Shown here one piece after another: positions 23,550 through 34,876 of a stretch of 64,000 bases of DNA. The DNA is from Anthonomus grandis grandis (lineage: Eukaryota; Arthropoda; Insecta; Coleoptera; Curculionidae). The stretch lies in the NCBI RefSeq assembly GCF_022605725.1, contig NC_065551.1, positions 31,062,001 through 31,126,000 on the forward strand, in the 5' to 3' direction. How positions within the stretch are numbered: position 1 is the stretch's first letter; every line of letters begins with the position of its first letter. The notes under the pieces were generated by a model. The model saw nothing but the letters and a program-made list of their open reading frames with translations, had not been told where the DNA came from and did no database searches. The position numbers were made by a program, and so were the translations under genes.

Positions 23550-23849
23550 CTATAATGTTTCTCCTTTATATACAAGTAAAACTAGCAAGGTATTTGATAC
23601 TTCTAAAACTAATAATAATGTATTTATCTCCAAATAGCGAAGATTTTTACCTGTGCCTTTTTCTAACTCGTTATTAACTTTAAAACTCAAAGGAGTTCCC
23701 AATATAAGAAAAATTGCTGCTACAATCTGGACGCCTAAAACTAATATCACAAGCAATAAAAATTGCTGAGCTCCAGGGCCAGTAATGGTACAAATAGGTT
23801 TAAAACAAAATTTACAGGTCACACAAGTCATTCTAGGCATAGTCCTCAA
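23550..23849 (-). CDS. unidentified small two-helix membrane ORF with a Cys cluster
   Basis: A 99-codon open frame on the minus strand. An alternative start three codons in gives MPRMTCVTCKFCFKPIC, a C-x2-C-x2-C-x3-C cluster. It is followed by a hydrophobic helix (QQFLLLVILVLGVQIVAAIF) and, after a charged linker (NNELEKGTGKN), a second helix (INTLLLVLEVSNTLLVLLVY). A GT following GGCACAG inside the frame could be a splice donor. It lies in GPCR intron 1 on the same strand but does not join that gene's exons in any evident way. The family is not recognised. It may be a nested gene, an exon of one, or chance. Confidence 0.3.
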   Translation of the reverse strand: MRTMPRMTCVTCKFCFKPICTITGPGAQQFLLLVILVLGVQIVAAIFLILGTPLSFKVNNELEKGTGKNLRYLEINTLLLVLEVSNTLLVLLVYKGETL

Positions 23850-24784
23850 ATGACTAAAAGTGCTTAGACTCTAGCTCTCTTACATGGTGCGGTAGGACAA
23901 TTTTATGCAGATATAATAAGTGCCTCTCCATTTAGGGTTACATAAAAAAAAATTGTTAAGAAATTCGAAAATTTGTAGCCACAGTGTCAATTTTTTTCGG
24001 TTTTTCTATGAATGCCTATAATTTTAAAAGTACTCAAGATAGATTTTTTTTGAATCCCTGAGCACCTGGTCTATTGCCCTTTATCGGCTTATCGGTGACG
24101 GTTGGGACACCCTGTATATATTTTATGTTATTGCTTATTTTCATATTATTTATCAGTTTTTATCATCCCTATCTATATAACTTAATACATTTTTTTTTGT
24201 AATTGTAGGTTAAGTTGATTAGCCCTAGATCAGACTTTTTTGTCTTGATACATTCTGGTGCAATAAAGACCTTATTTATTATTTATTATCCTTTTCTATA
24301 ATTCAGTCAAATATGATTTAATAAATATTTGCCTTTTAACATCCCTAGAATTTTTAATATTTTAAAAAATAATAAATTTTATATAAATATTAACCAATTG
24401 TACATTTTCAGTTTTTATGTTATCTACAGCAAATAATTACTACATATTTTTTACAAAATATGCAATAGCATACTCGCAGTCATTTCTCGAATTATTCTTG
24501 GTCATAAACACTTACTAAAATGAAACACTTATGTTTAATTTTCGTTAATGCCGTGTTTAACTTGATAAAATTTCATTTAAAATTTAAAAACATTTACTCT
24601 GTACTGTACATTTAACTACTTCTCTAAATTTTATGTATATATACTCTTAAAAAGTGAATTTTAATGGTTTGAATATTAATATAATAAAGATAAATAATAA
24701 TTGCAAGAAAAAGCTACAAGACATGTTAATGCATAACATAAATGCACACAATACACATTTTCTAATAGAATAAAATTTAAATGG
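23850..24784. other. unassigned, with a decayed mariner end at about 24113
   Basis: TTGGGACACCCTGTATATA ends at 24119 with the CCCTG-TATA terminus typical of mariner elements here. No transposase remains next to it. The rest is AT-rich. Confidence 0.4.
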
Positions 24785-25180
24785 CTATTTTATTACTAAA
24801 AGAGTCGGGAGGCTGCTTTATGACAAATAGTCTTCTGCTAAATGTGTCTAAAATACAGGTGGTTTATTTTTTGCTTGTTAAGGGCTACTGGAACTCTATC
24901 ATTTTTGGGAGTAAGGTTGGATCAGAGGCCTAGCTCTAAACCGGTATAACAGCTTGTAGTAAGTGAATAAATATAGGGTTGCTCATCAAAAATTTTATAA
25001 TAATATAAGATGTCCAATCTCAACTTACCTATTATATAATAATCTGGGGAAACTCAAATAGGATATTTGTTTTAGAGACTAAATATCCACATACTGTGCT
25101 GTGCATGGGATTTAGAAGTAGCTGCATATACCTGTTTAGGAAAATGGCATATTTGCTTTCTTTTATTAACTAAATCCCGG
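24785..25180 (+). pseudogene. non-LTR retrotransposon RT C-terminal fragment
   Basis: Plus-strand pieces in order: SLLLNVSKIQVVYFLLV (the N-x-x-K-T-x region after the YADD domain), then a degenerate stretch, then SQLTYYIIIWGN, then GFRSSCIYLFRKMAYL. This succession matches the thumb and tail of Jockey/CR1-like LINEs (SHLxYxIxxWG..., SCxxLFxxLxIL). Frameshifts and stops break it. It lies in GPCR intron 1 in antisense orientation. Confidence 0.55.
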
Positions 25181-26305
25181 TATAGTTAAAATTATTTCTT
25201 ATCTTCTCGACTTTTACTATAAAACAACTACAACACAAATATGATATAAGATTTAAGGGTAACATGTTAATCGAAAAAAACACACTATTTTGGAATTTTA
25301 AAGCTAGATATAATTTTTTACATTTTAAGACCTTTTTTTAAACCAACCAACCCCAGTCATTCAATGAAGATTTTTAACCTAAAAGAATTTTTGAGAGAGG
25401 AAGCATATTCTCGTTAAAAACAGGTAATAACTTAAGCTTTTATGCTTTAATTTACAATTTTAATTGGATTAAAGAAAAAGTAAGACAATTTTTATAGGAT
25501 TATTTTCATTATTTTTATAGCAGAACCTCTGCCTTTTTTGGTATGTTAGTATGCTTATACTTTGAATTATTTGGATTTAATAAATAATTCAGTTATTATA
25601 AGTTTAGAGAACAATGTTTATCAATTTTTTAAATTGCATCCTTATGTATAAAAGTTATTGACATATTTGGATACAACTACTACTTGCATAGTGTATTAAA
25701 TATCGTTTTACACCATCTGCAATAAAGTATGTTGTCACAAAAGTTTATCTTACATACTCATAAATAATATGAGCCCTTAGCGCAACGTTGTAACCTAACA
25801 AGGTTACGGTGTCGACGTTTTCTTGACTAATTGCACCCAACGCTGCAAGGCACGTGGCTTAATAGAGGTGAGTAAGCTCCTAGTGGAAACTATATTTACG
25901 TCTATGTGTAAGAATGACATACGGAACTAGAATTTATTATACATGGGAGCTATAAGTTAAAATTTTTTTTAAAAATTAAAGTAGACATTCTTACTGATGC
26001 TACTAAGCCTCTTTAATAAAACTCACCTAAAAGTTTTCGATAAAAGGTTATGCGGGTGAATAAGGCAATGGCTTATCGTTATTCTTTATAGAGATCGTTA
26101 ACCTCTAGTTGACGCTACATGCAGATCGCTATCTTGGTAATGCGGTGATCATCTGTTTACATCAAGATGTTAAAAAATTGCTCGTTATATGGAGAATACA
26201 TTGATTATGCTTGAGAGAAATTGCAATTCCGTTGTTTCAAGTAACTTCTGGATTTTTTCTGAATACATCGAGCTAAAGATAAAAATAAAAAAAATGTTTA
26301 CTGAC
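25181..26305. other. GPCR intron 1, first part; unassigned
   Basis: No supportable feature was seen between the LINE fragment and GPCR exon 1. Confidence 0.35.
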
Positions 26306-26401
26306 CTGCCTAGTTAGAAGTATAACGAGAACTGTGTATCCGTTAAAAGCGATTCCTATAGCGCAAATAATCGTCAGAATCACGGAAAGAATCAGCGTCA
26401 T
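26306..26401 (-). CDS. GPCR-like receptor, first coding exon (TM1)
   Basis: On the minus strand the start codon at 26401 opens a 32-codon exon, MTLILSVILTIICAIGIAFN followed by GYTVLVILLTRQ, ending at a donor (CAG|GTCAGT) in phase 0. An in-frame TAA 24 nt upstream supports this start. The helix with Asn-Gly near its centre and basic residues at its end fits TM1 of a rhodopsin-like GPCR. It joins in frame to exon 2 at 7481-7577. The extracellular N-terminus would be almost absent, which is unusual but known in small receptors. Alternatives are an upstream alternative start or another multi-pass family. Confidence 0.6.
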
Positions 26402-26528
26402 TCCGCCAATACGCCGAAGTTTTTAGCTTCTTCCTGACATCCTATCTTACTGCATCTCTCCTGCTGTCATCTTGACTGGTAATTTTAGCGAGCATTTTGT
26501 GATTTTTTTTCTTTAGTGCGGAGATAAT
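26402..26528 (-). other. 5' UTR part of the GPCR-like first coding exon, with two uORFs
   Basis: An acceptor (TTTGTTTTAG) lies just upstream of 26528, implying at least one further non-coding exon. The leader holds two short upstream ORFs: MLAKITSQDDSRRDAVR (17 codons) and MSGRS (5 codons). Both end before the main start, so they may damp translation. Confidence 0.45.
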
Positions 26529-28222
26529 CTAAAACAAAGACATACTTAATATTATTTGTTAATTATATTAAATCGTATAGAGATACAGACCTTAAAGGTC
26601 CTGTAAAGTAGCTAGAATAATTTAAACATAAAGAGAGTAGGAAAGTAATATTAATTTGATGTTTTATGAAGTTTTTTTTAATGATTTCTTGAGATAGCGA
26701 AATATTCTAATTAAAAGAAAAACACTTAAAAAATGTTAACCTAGTTTTTAAACTAATATAGAACAAGAAAATAGGTCAACAGTCACTGCTGTAGCAAGTT
26801 ATTAGCTATTATGCCTATGGTGGTGGGTCTTCTGGAAAATTAGTAATTCTAACAAAATGGTCTAATAGACATCATCGGTTATTAAAAAAATAAGACTTTT
26901 TTCATTACAAAGTACTTATAAAAATAATTATCCGACTAATATTTAGATTTCGAGGTAAATTTGCAAGTAAAATATTTCCTTATACTTGACTTTACCCTGG
27001 AGTAAAAATCAATAAATTTCCAAGTGTTGTGTGTATAGCTGTACAGGTCAGGATTTAAAAATGTTTATATCGATTTTATTAAATATGTTTATTTGAAATT
27101 ATTGTTGAAATATTTCCAAACTAACTTGACCTAAAGTAGTGCTATTGAATAATGTATTATTATAAAGGGTGTCCCATTTAAGTGGATTAGATTTCCATTA
27201 GATTTCCAAGAGACATTTTCTTCGATTATCAATCATATTATTGAAATTCGCCATTGATTACCAATTCTTAAGTTATTCTACAGTCACTACCTTCTCATGC
27301 AGTTTCGAAGATATTTTAGTAAACTTTTGCTTTTCTGAAAATTACGAATGTTCCTTTTGCTAAATACGTTAGATCTGGATGTAAGTATATATTTACATCT
27401 ATCCAATTTTGGAACAAAATTTACACAAGCAATACAGGAAATAGTTAAATAATTATTTAAAGAAATGTAAATTCCCCACCATCCGTTTCGTATATTATTA
27501 ATTCTAGATTACTAATTAGTATAAAGAAATCAAAACAGAACTTTTACTGTTTTCAAAAGTCTTGATAATAATAATTGCTATTTTTAACAAATATTTAATA
27601 TAATAGAAATTACAAACTTTCAATGCTCTGAAAATCTATAATAAAACATAAAAATAAATAATTTATCCATAAAAAAAATAAATAATCACTAAACTGCTTT
27701 AAAACTATCCCGTTTAGTAATTTTCCTATAAAGTGCCTTATTGCGTTCCAATTTAAGAATCTGTTTACGGAATGAACAGATTTAATAACATAAGCCTGCA
27801 CTAGGCCAATATCTACAACCCATCTGAATTGCAAATAAAATTACCCTTTTTCCAGTTATTCTATTTTCCCTTGTCTGTTACGGCATGGAATTAGTCGACG
27901 CCGGAAACTTTTTATTCGTAATTGTTCTTAGGGAGTTTTATTTCTTCCAGGAAGGCTTTTCTATTTTCTTGACACTATTAAAAAAACTGCAATTAGGCTT
28001 AGACAAAAAGTCACCTTATTTAAAGTCAGTATCGCCTGAGAATAATTTCTATATACTAGTAATGGTCAGTCGGGATTCTGAAATTAGTAGAAAGGAACTT
28101 ATATAGCTTCAATTCTTTTTTCAAGTCTATAAAATTATATTTCTTTTATACAGGGACGGATATGTGGACACTACTGTGGAAAAAATATTATATATACTTT
28201 ATGAATTTTAGGTAAATATATA
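26529..28222. other. unassigned; possible transposon end at 27169
   Basis: TATAAAGGGTGTCCCATTT at 27170 resembles a Tc1/mariner-type left terminus, but no partner was found. Open frames at 27610-27834 and 27885-28106 show no motif. Confidence 0.35.
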
Positions 28223-29086
28223 CAGGTTGGAGAATCTATCATTACGCACAGTGTGCTGCTTAAAGACGAAATATGGCAACATTCACGCATACATTTCGTA
28301 TGCTCTATTGCGTTGTGGTTTTTCAATACGGCATTACAGGCAAGTTCAGAGATTTCTGACGTAGAATCTAAATACATCAGTGTTTATACATTACGTAGCT
28401 GTTGCCGTTGTGTCATCTTAAGCCACTCAGATTTATTGTATTTAGATTTTATGATCGGGTACCTGAGAAGTAGTGCAAGGTCCATAAACTACATCGCAGA
28501 AATTTAGTTGCTACAAAACAAATGATGTTGAAATATGGATCTTAGATAAATGTAGGCTTGGTGAAGATATCTGTTATAAGACCAATATTTTTAGTTGACT
28601 CTTTAAGTAGTAAAGGTAAATCATTAATAGCAATATCATGAATATATGTGTTCCCTTAAATTTCTCTTTATAGCTTTTTTGCCAAAAATAATAGCAACAA
28701 AGTTGGAGGAGTTTAAGATTAAATTGCGATTCTTATAGATAAGTTACTAAAAGTTGCTAAATAATAATTAATTGCAGAAGTTGCTTCATAACTTCTATTT
28801 GATAAAAAAGAGGGAGTCAGTATAGAATTGACTGCTATAAGACAAAAAAGCTTTTCTAAAACAGAACGTATACAAATTAAATAGAAATGAACTTAGTATG
28901 GAACCCTGAGGCACTCCATTCAGTCCCTTAGTTTTTTTAACTATATTGCTGTGTTATTAGAGAGGTCTATATAGTAAAACATAGAGCACAGTAACTCATG
29001 ATTGTCAAAGGCCTTGCTAAAGTCCAGAAGCACTAGTGCAGTTAATTTCTTTTTATCGAAACTAGCATTTATATCATAAGTATATA

Positions 29087-30926
29087 CAGGGTGGACATTT
29101 GGAAAACGAAACAGAGCCTATTTTGGATCCCTCAGAACATTTGCGAAAAAATCCTCGGACCCGTCAATTTTTGATTCAAGGAGGAACCATCTTTTTGCTA
29201 GTTTCGCCCCCCTGAGGATAAAGCCCTAGCAGGGGTGACATTTGTTATGAAAAAAAATGCTTATAAATTTAGCAGTTAAATAAATACAAAAAATTTTGTT
29301 CTCCTAAATTGTGAACCGTACTTTCTGTTGTTTTGTTTTTAATACCCGTAGGTATCTATGCCAATTCTGCAAGGGAACTCTTGGTTATTGTTGAGACTGT
29401 TATTATAGCAACATTTTGAAGTTTAGTAGTAGTTGTCAATTACTGCTGTCAGATCATAGTGTGTCAAACAAATAGCTCTTTAAAGTTAGTTAGTTACAAA
29501 ATTGAGTGTGATAATGGTTTATTCACTTGCTGAAAGGGTTGAAATAATTTCTCTCTTCTTTGCGAACAATGAAAATGCTAATAGAACTGCCCAGCTCTTT
29601 AATACACTACAACACCCTAATCGACAGGTCCATCGCAAGTACATTTTGGAATTGGTTCAAAAATTTAGGGAAACTGGGTGTGTGGCTAATAAAAAGCGCG
29701 AAATGGATAATCCAGTGGTGAATGAAGCTTCAGAAGTAGCTATTTTAGGCCATATTGTTTAAGATTCTACACTGAGCACAAGGGAGTTATCAACCGTGTC
29801 TGATAAGCAGAGCATGGAGAAGTAGCATTCAGAAGATATTAAAAAAAAAACAAGTTTCAACCGTACAAAATGCATCTCGTACAAGAACTAAACGAAGACG
29901 ATTTTGATAGGCGAGTACAAATTTGTGAAATTATATCTGAACAAGCCGCCAATGATCCACACTTTCTATTTAATGTATGTTTTTCTGACGAATGCTCCTT
30001 TTTCCTAAACGGTACTGTGAATCGTCACAACTGTCGCTATTGAGCTGATTCAAATCCCAGAATATTTCGTGAGGTGCATACACAACATCCTGAAAAATTA
30101 AATGTTTGGGCTGGCATTTTTGGTAAACATATCGTAGGCCCCTTTTTTTTACCTGGCAATTTAACAGGAGAGATGTAGCTGGAGGTATTAGAAAATACAA
30201 TTCATCCAGCATTAGTGGAGATACTAGAAAATAACTTGGAAAATCGTTTAGTATTTCAGCAAGATGGGGCGCCACCCCACTATGCTGCAAGGGTTCGTCA
30301 ATATTTGGACCAAACGTTTCCAGGACAATGGATTGGAAGAAGAGGAGCTATTGAATGGCCTCCTCGTTCCCCGGACTTAAGCCCGTTAGATTTTTTTTTA
30401 TGGGACCATTTAAAAACTAAAATTTATGCTAGTCAGCCAACATCGCTAGACCATTTGCGACAAAGAATAATTGATGAATGTCGTCAAATTACCCCAGAAA
30501 TTTTGCAAAATGTACGGGAAAGGTTTGAACAAAACCTGTATTATTGTTTGGAAGTCGAAGGTCAACATTTTGAACATTTACTTGATTGATTTTGTCTTTA
30601 AGCCCTTTATTTAAAATTTTACTTTTTAACATTTTTTTGTAACTTTTATTAGCCCCTGTGTCGACTAGGCAAATAGTAACGATTTAAAACTCTAGGGTTA
30701 TAGTGCACATAAAAATACCTTCAAAATAAGGTATCACTCGACCCCCCGTTCCATTTAAAATTTTGGGGGCCCTTGTCACCCCCGCTAGGGCTTTGCCCTC
30801 AGGGGGGCGAAACTAGCAAAAAAATGGTTCCTCCTTGAATAAAAAATTGACGGGTCCGAGGATTTTTTCGCAAATGTTCTGAGGAACCCAAAATAGGCTC
30901 TGTTTCGTTTTCAAATGGCCACCCTG
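29087..30926 (+). mobile_element. mariner (DD41D-type) with 152-bp TIRs, inserted in a LINE
   Basis: The left TIR (29087-29239) and right TIR (30775-30926) match over about 152 bp with only a few differences. They begin CAGGGTGGNCATTTG and include AAACGAAACAGAGCCTATTT and TTTGCGAAAAAATCCTCGGA. TA lies at both junctions. The 1840-bp element carries one broken transposase gene. The TIRs are long compared with the ~30 bp of classical mariner. Their near-identity suggests a fairly recent insertion relative to the LINE it interrupts. Confidence 0.92.
29502..30589 (+). pseudogene. transposase pseudogene of the 29087-30926 mariner
   Basis: The start is MVYSLAERVEIISLFFANNE at 29514 (an upstream in-frame ATG-like start at 29502 is less likely). 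It then runs KFRETGCVANKKR, VLE.LNEDDFDRRVQICE-type sequence, CFSDECSFFLNG (first Asp), VWAGIFGKHIVGPFFLPG, FQQDGAPPHYAARVRQYLDQ (second Asp) and RSPDLSPLDFFLW (third Asp), ending at FEHLLD. 41 residues separate the last two aspartates. Defects: TAA at 29760-29762, a frameshift by 29850, TGA for Trp at 30041-30043 and TAG at 30176-30178. All three catalytic aspartates are still readable, but the frame is lost. Confidence 0.88.
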
Positions 30927-32047
30927 TATAGTCAATAGTGCTGTGCTGCTTATGCGCCCCGTTTTGAAACCTGATTGATTACAAGGAATAATTTTATTTG
31001 CTGTTAGATATGTAGATAACTGTGTAAGCAAAATTGACTCTTGAATAATAAGGGAAGTATACTTTAAGGACGTAGTTGCTGCAATGACTCAACTTTCACT
31101 ACCTTAGGAATTGAAATAATCAATGCCTTTTTGCACGCAGAGGGAAATATTCCATACTTAAGGCAATGGTATCACGTGAGCTATGTAGGGTAAAATAAAT
31201 TGAAGACATAAATTTAATGTTTTTATGTTAATTTCGTCATATCCCGTAGCAGTTGTTCTAATTTTATTGAGGCACTGGCAAATTTCATACTTAGTCACGG
31301 AATAAAAACTGAAGCTTGTATCAGACATTTGATTAAAATCGTGTAAAAATCGACGGTGAGTCAATAATATTTTTACAAATTACATCAACATAAGCAATTT
31401 ACATAGGAATACCATGCCTTTCGGTTACTTTCAGGTTCAAATGTTTCAAATCTGACCAAGTTTGCTTAGGATTTTATATTTATTGGAATTAGTGCAGAAA
31501 TTATTTTCTTCAATTAGGTTTTTTATAATTTGCAAGTGCTCTATCTCTGTCAACAATGAATGTTGTTCCAGGGAACTACTAAACTAAAATCCATAGTTCG
31601 GACTGAAAGAGGTGATAATTAAAAGATTTAAAATTTCTTATTGGAGCGAATTGTGTTTTGTGCCTTAAATTACTTGCATTGATCGCACAAAAGACCAAAT
31701 TGTGGTTAGTAAAACTTACTGCAAATATCAACAAAATAAATGAACTATGAATAAAACAATACATCAAATTATTATTACTCAAATATGTAGTTGTAGTTGT
31801 TCTTCAATTTTTCTATTCTGTGTCTCTATAGACTGTTCTTTATCTACTGTTGGCAATAGATCCAACTGAAAAATCTATTCTCTCTCGGAATTAAAATTAA
31901 AGCGTTATTATAATAAGAATAAACTATAAAGCACTGATATCCAAAGACTTACTAACGTCGTCTTCACAAACCATAACGTAGTAGGCAAATAACAAAGCGC
32001 ATGCGTGCGTGCATCTCTCTTTGCGTAATGATCGATTCCCCAACCTG

Positions 32048-33249
32048 TATATTAATGAATATTCTAAAGACACCTTGTCATAGTCAGGTCGAATTTTGTG
32101 TAATATTTCTACATATTTTTGCCACTGTACTCGAAACTTCCTTTTACATAATCCCACGTCATTTACGTAACATTTTCCCAAATAAAACAAACGACATGAA
32201 ATGGATTTCTTGCAAAATACTAACAGAAAAATAAAACCCAGAGGTATTGAAATCAAATTCAGCGGCTGCACTGAATATATTTTACGCCTTTAAGTACATT
32301 GAAAGCCCTTTTATTTCGGATTTAAAATAATTGTGAACATCGGTGTTATATAAATATAAAAGCTTGCCAAACGGCTTGTAAAACCCGGCATGCTATATAC
32401 AGAAAATACGAGAGCTGAATGGATTAGATGCTTGGCGGATAGCGTCTATTAGTAAAATTAACTAGAACTTAATGAACAACTGGATACGGAAGTAATAAAT
32501 AGAAAGACTATTTATAGATTTTAATTTAAGTTTAACACCCCGAAATTCACTAACAGTTAATTACGAATAGTGACTGGAAATAACCATAAAATCTAAACCT
32601 TAATAGAAAAGCAGTAAAAAGGGAAAAATACCGATTTCATTTACAAGTCAAATTGCCCTATTTGACTCACAAAAGCTTTTTTCCTTTTCCCAATCTGTTC
32701 TTTTAACTGCAGGATTTTTTGGTGAATCCAATATAAAACAAACTTTTTTACAGTTTCTCAATTTTACCTTAATACTGAACTTTAATTTTTTCACACCACT
32801 TTTAACACACGATTACATTATATCCTTCACTTTGACCTCAAAGTTACACTATTTATTATTTAATTTGGACAATTACCGAGGAGCTTTGTAATAGCCGCCG
32901 TCGTCCATTGACGTTTAAAAAATTATTAAGGAATTAGACATCTTAAGGGGCCTTAACATTTTATATGGAGTTACACAAATGGTATGATCGTATTTTTTTA
33001 TAAAATCTATTGTATTCATTAGAATAAAAGGAAATATTGTTTATGCGAAACCTATGAATCTATATTATTCATTACTAAAACATATCAATAGCACATTCGT
33101 GCCAATTAAACATACTGCCTAAAACTCAACGAAAATATATCAGACATATTTTAGGTAATTAACTTACTAGCTAGTAAGTTAGTGAGTTACTTACTCAGGT
33201 AGAAAATATCTTACTAGTGAAAAAAGTAATTGGCTAGAAAACTCTTATA
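32048..33249. other. unassigned AT-rich sequence
   Basis: No gene or repeat was recognised. Confidence 0.35.
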
Positions 33250-33300
33250 CAGGTTGGGGAACTGAAGATTACGCTTTGTCCAAAATAACGACACCACTTC
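33250..33300 (+). repeat. isolated left end of the CAGGTTGGGGAA TIR family (AAGATTACGC subtype)
   Basis: CAGGTTGGGGAACTGAAGAT followed by TACGC, preceded by TATA. It shares the AAGATTACGC subtype with 6036 and 45349. No matching right end is close by. Confidence 0.6.
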
Positions 33301-33399
33301 TTCAATTTAATCAATCGACGAGCTTATTTATTATCAAATTTATTCCAAGTAACAGACTCTTACTGTATTTGTTTTTTCATGTAAGTTTTCAAAAAAACT

Positions 33400-34230
33400 C
33401 GCTGACAAACTAATTTGCTAACTTTCAAAAATAGAGTTATAAGTCTTAGAATTTGACAAAAACGTCTTTAAAAAAATTGGGATTTCAAGGGACAAAGTGC
33501 TCAAATCTCTGAAACCAAAAAAGTTAAAGATGTGAAATTTGAAATATAGCTTTTTCTAATAAATTCATTAGACACCTATTTCAAGGTTTTTCCCAAAAAC
33601 GTTTAAAAGTATTGATATTAGTCATGGAAGTTGAGAAAATTTTCTTTAAGAAAATTGGGATTCCAAGGCTCAAAGTGATTATATCTCTAAAACTTAAAAA
33701 TGTGAAATTCATATCACAGATTCTTCTAGTAAATTCATTACATACCTACTTCAGGACTTTTCTCAAAAGCCTTTTAAAATAGAGTTATTAGTCTTGAAAT
33801 TGCAAAAAAATGTTTTTAAAAAAATTGGAATTTTAAGGAACAAGGTGCTCATATCTCTAAAACTAAGAAAGCTAAAAATACGAGATTTGTTATACAGGTT
33901 CTTCTAGTAAATATTTAAGGATTTTCTAAAAAAATTTTTAAAAGTAAAGACCTTAGTCTTGGAAGCTGGAAAAAAATCTTTAAAAAAATGGGAATCAAAT
34001 GAACAAAGTGGTCATAACTCTGAAATTAAGAAAGTTAAAAATGTGAAATTCGAAAGACAGATTTTTCTAATAAATTTATCAAACACCTATTTCAGGATTT
34101 TCCTCAAAGCAAAGATTTTTTCAAAAACTTTTAGAAGATTAGCCTTGGAATTTGAAAAAAAGTGGAAATCCAGGGACCAATTGATCTTATCTCTTAAACT
34201 AACAGAGTTATAGATATAAATTTTAGAACA
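33400..34230. repeat. diverged tandem repeat of about 170 bp, about five copies
   Basis: The landmark AAAAAATTGGGATTTCAAGG with ACAAAGTGCTCATATCTCTA recurs near 33456, 33635, 33807, 33970 and 34155, spaced 163-185 bp. A second landmark, CTTCTAGTAAATTCATTA then ACCTATTTCAGGA, recurs at the same spacing. The copies are clearly diverged. It is unrelated in sequence to the 171-bp satellite at 56.5-62.5 kb. Confidence 0.8.
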
Positions 34231-34249
34231 TAGTTTCTTCTCATAAATT

Positions 34250-34860
34250 CATTAAATATTCATCATTCATTAAACTTAGGAAAATGATCTCAGGAATAAA
34301 CGCAGGAAGATGCATATTGATGGCAAGGATCTGCTCATATTGGAACCAAAGTGCTGAGATGAGGATGTGCACTGTACACAGTGGAAAGATAAATGTTAAA
34401 AAGGGTGTACGACAGGGATGAGTCATATCTATGCTTTTGTTTAATATATAACTCTGAATAAATCTTCTGAAATTGAATGGATAAATACTCATCGAGCTTC
34501 AAAGACTCGTGCAAAGCATACACAGAGCAAGTCAAGAATATAGACTAGAACTACAATTAAAGTCAAGGCATGGTTCTGCTGATGAGAAACAACACACTCC
34601 GATGCAATTGACATTAAGCAACCAAAACGTAGAACAAGTAGAGACATACACATACCTTGGAACCACAGCCGAAATTGGATCAGTCAACAGAAATAACAGC
34701 ACAAATTGAAAAGGAGGGAAACGCGTTTAACAATTTGTAAAAGTGGTTTACAAGCAAAATTTCAATGGAACCAGAAATTAGGACTGGTCAAGTATTATCT
34801 CTTCCTAGTCTCATTCTATAAAGCAAATGCATGGATCACAATAGAATCTACCTTGAAGTA
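34250..34860 (+). pseudogene. RTE-like LINE reverse transcriptase fragment
   Basis: Plus-strand pieces in order: INVKKGVRQG then VISMLLFNI (the RT box before the palm), a deleted YADD region, YRLELQLKSRHGSADEKQ, LSNQNVEQVETYTYLGTTAE, and NGTRN-like tail fragments. The order and the wording QVETYTYLGT are typical of the RTE/BovB group. Stops break it and the catalytic YADD is missing. Confidence 0.6.
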
Positions 34861-34876
34861 ATTGCCATTTATAAAT

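Larger units (their letters stand above)
28540..31800 (-). pseudogene. Jockey/CR1-like LINE (endonuclease end to RT), split by a mariner
   Basis: Minus-strand order from right to left: endonuclease C-terminus (SFTNHNLVFCAI, then RNFKSFNYHLFQSEL, ~31760-31590); RT front (YEICQCLNKIRTTATGYDEI, ~31300-31200); LTANKIIPCNQSGFKTGRIS (~31000-30950). The mariner 29087-30926 interrupts here. Then INASFDKKKLTALVLLDFSK + AFD (~29080-29000), NGVPQGSILSSFLFNLY (~28925-28870) and INDLPLLL (~28600). These are the standard RT blocks in the right order. Stops and frameshifts occur throughout, so it is inactive. No 3' tail is evident, probably because of truncation. Confidence 0.8.
28223..32047. mobile_element. 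TIR element of the CAGGTTGGGGAAT family, interrupted by nested insertions
   Basis: The left end CAGGTTGGAGAATCTATCAT (28223) and the inverted right end (ATCGATTCCCCAACCTG ending at 32047) share ATTACGCA further in, and both are flanked by TATA. Between them lie a minus-strand LINE and, inside that, a mariner. Removing those leaves about 600 bp, close to the 620-bp sister at 6036-6655. That the two ends belong to one original element is an inference. Confidence 0.5.

Noticed and set aside
29970..30290. 106-codon minus-strand ORF
   Set aside because: Antisense shadow of the mariner transposase, whose plus-strand reading has the family motifs.
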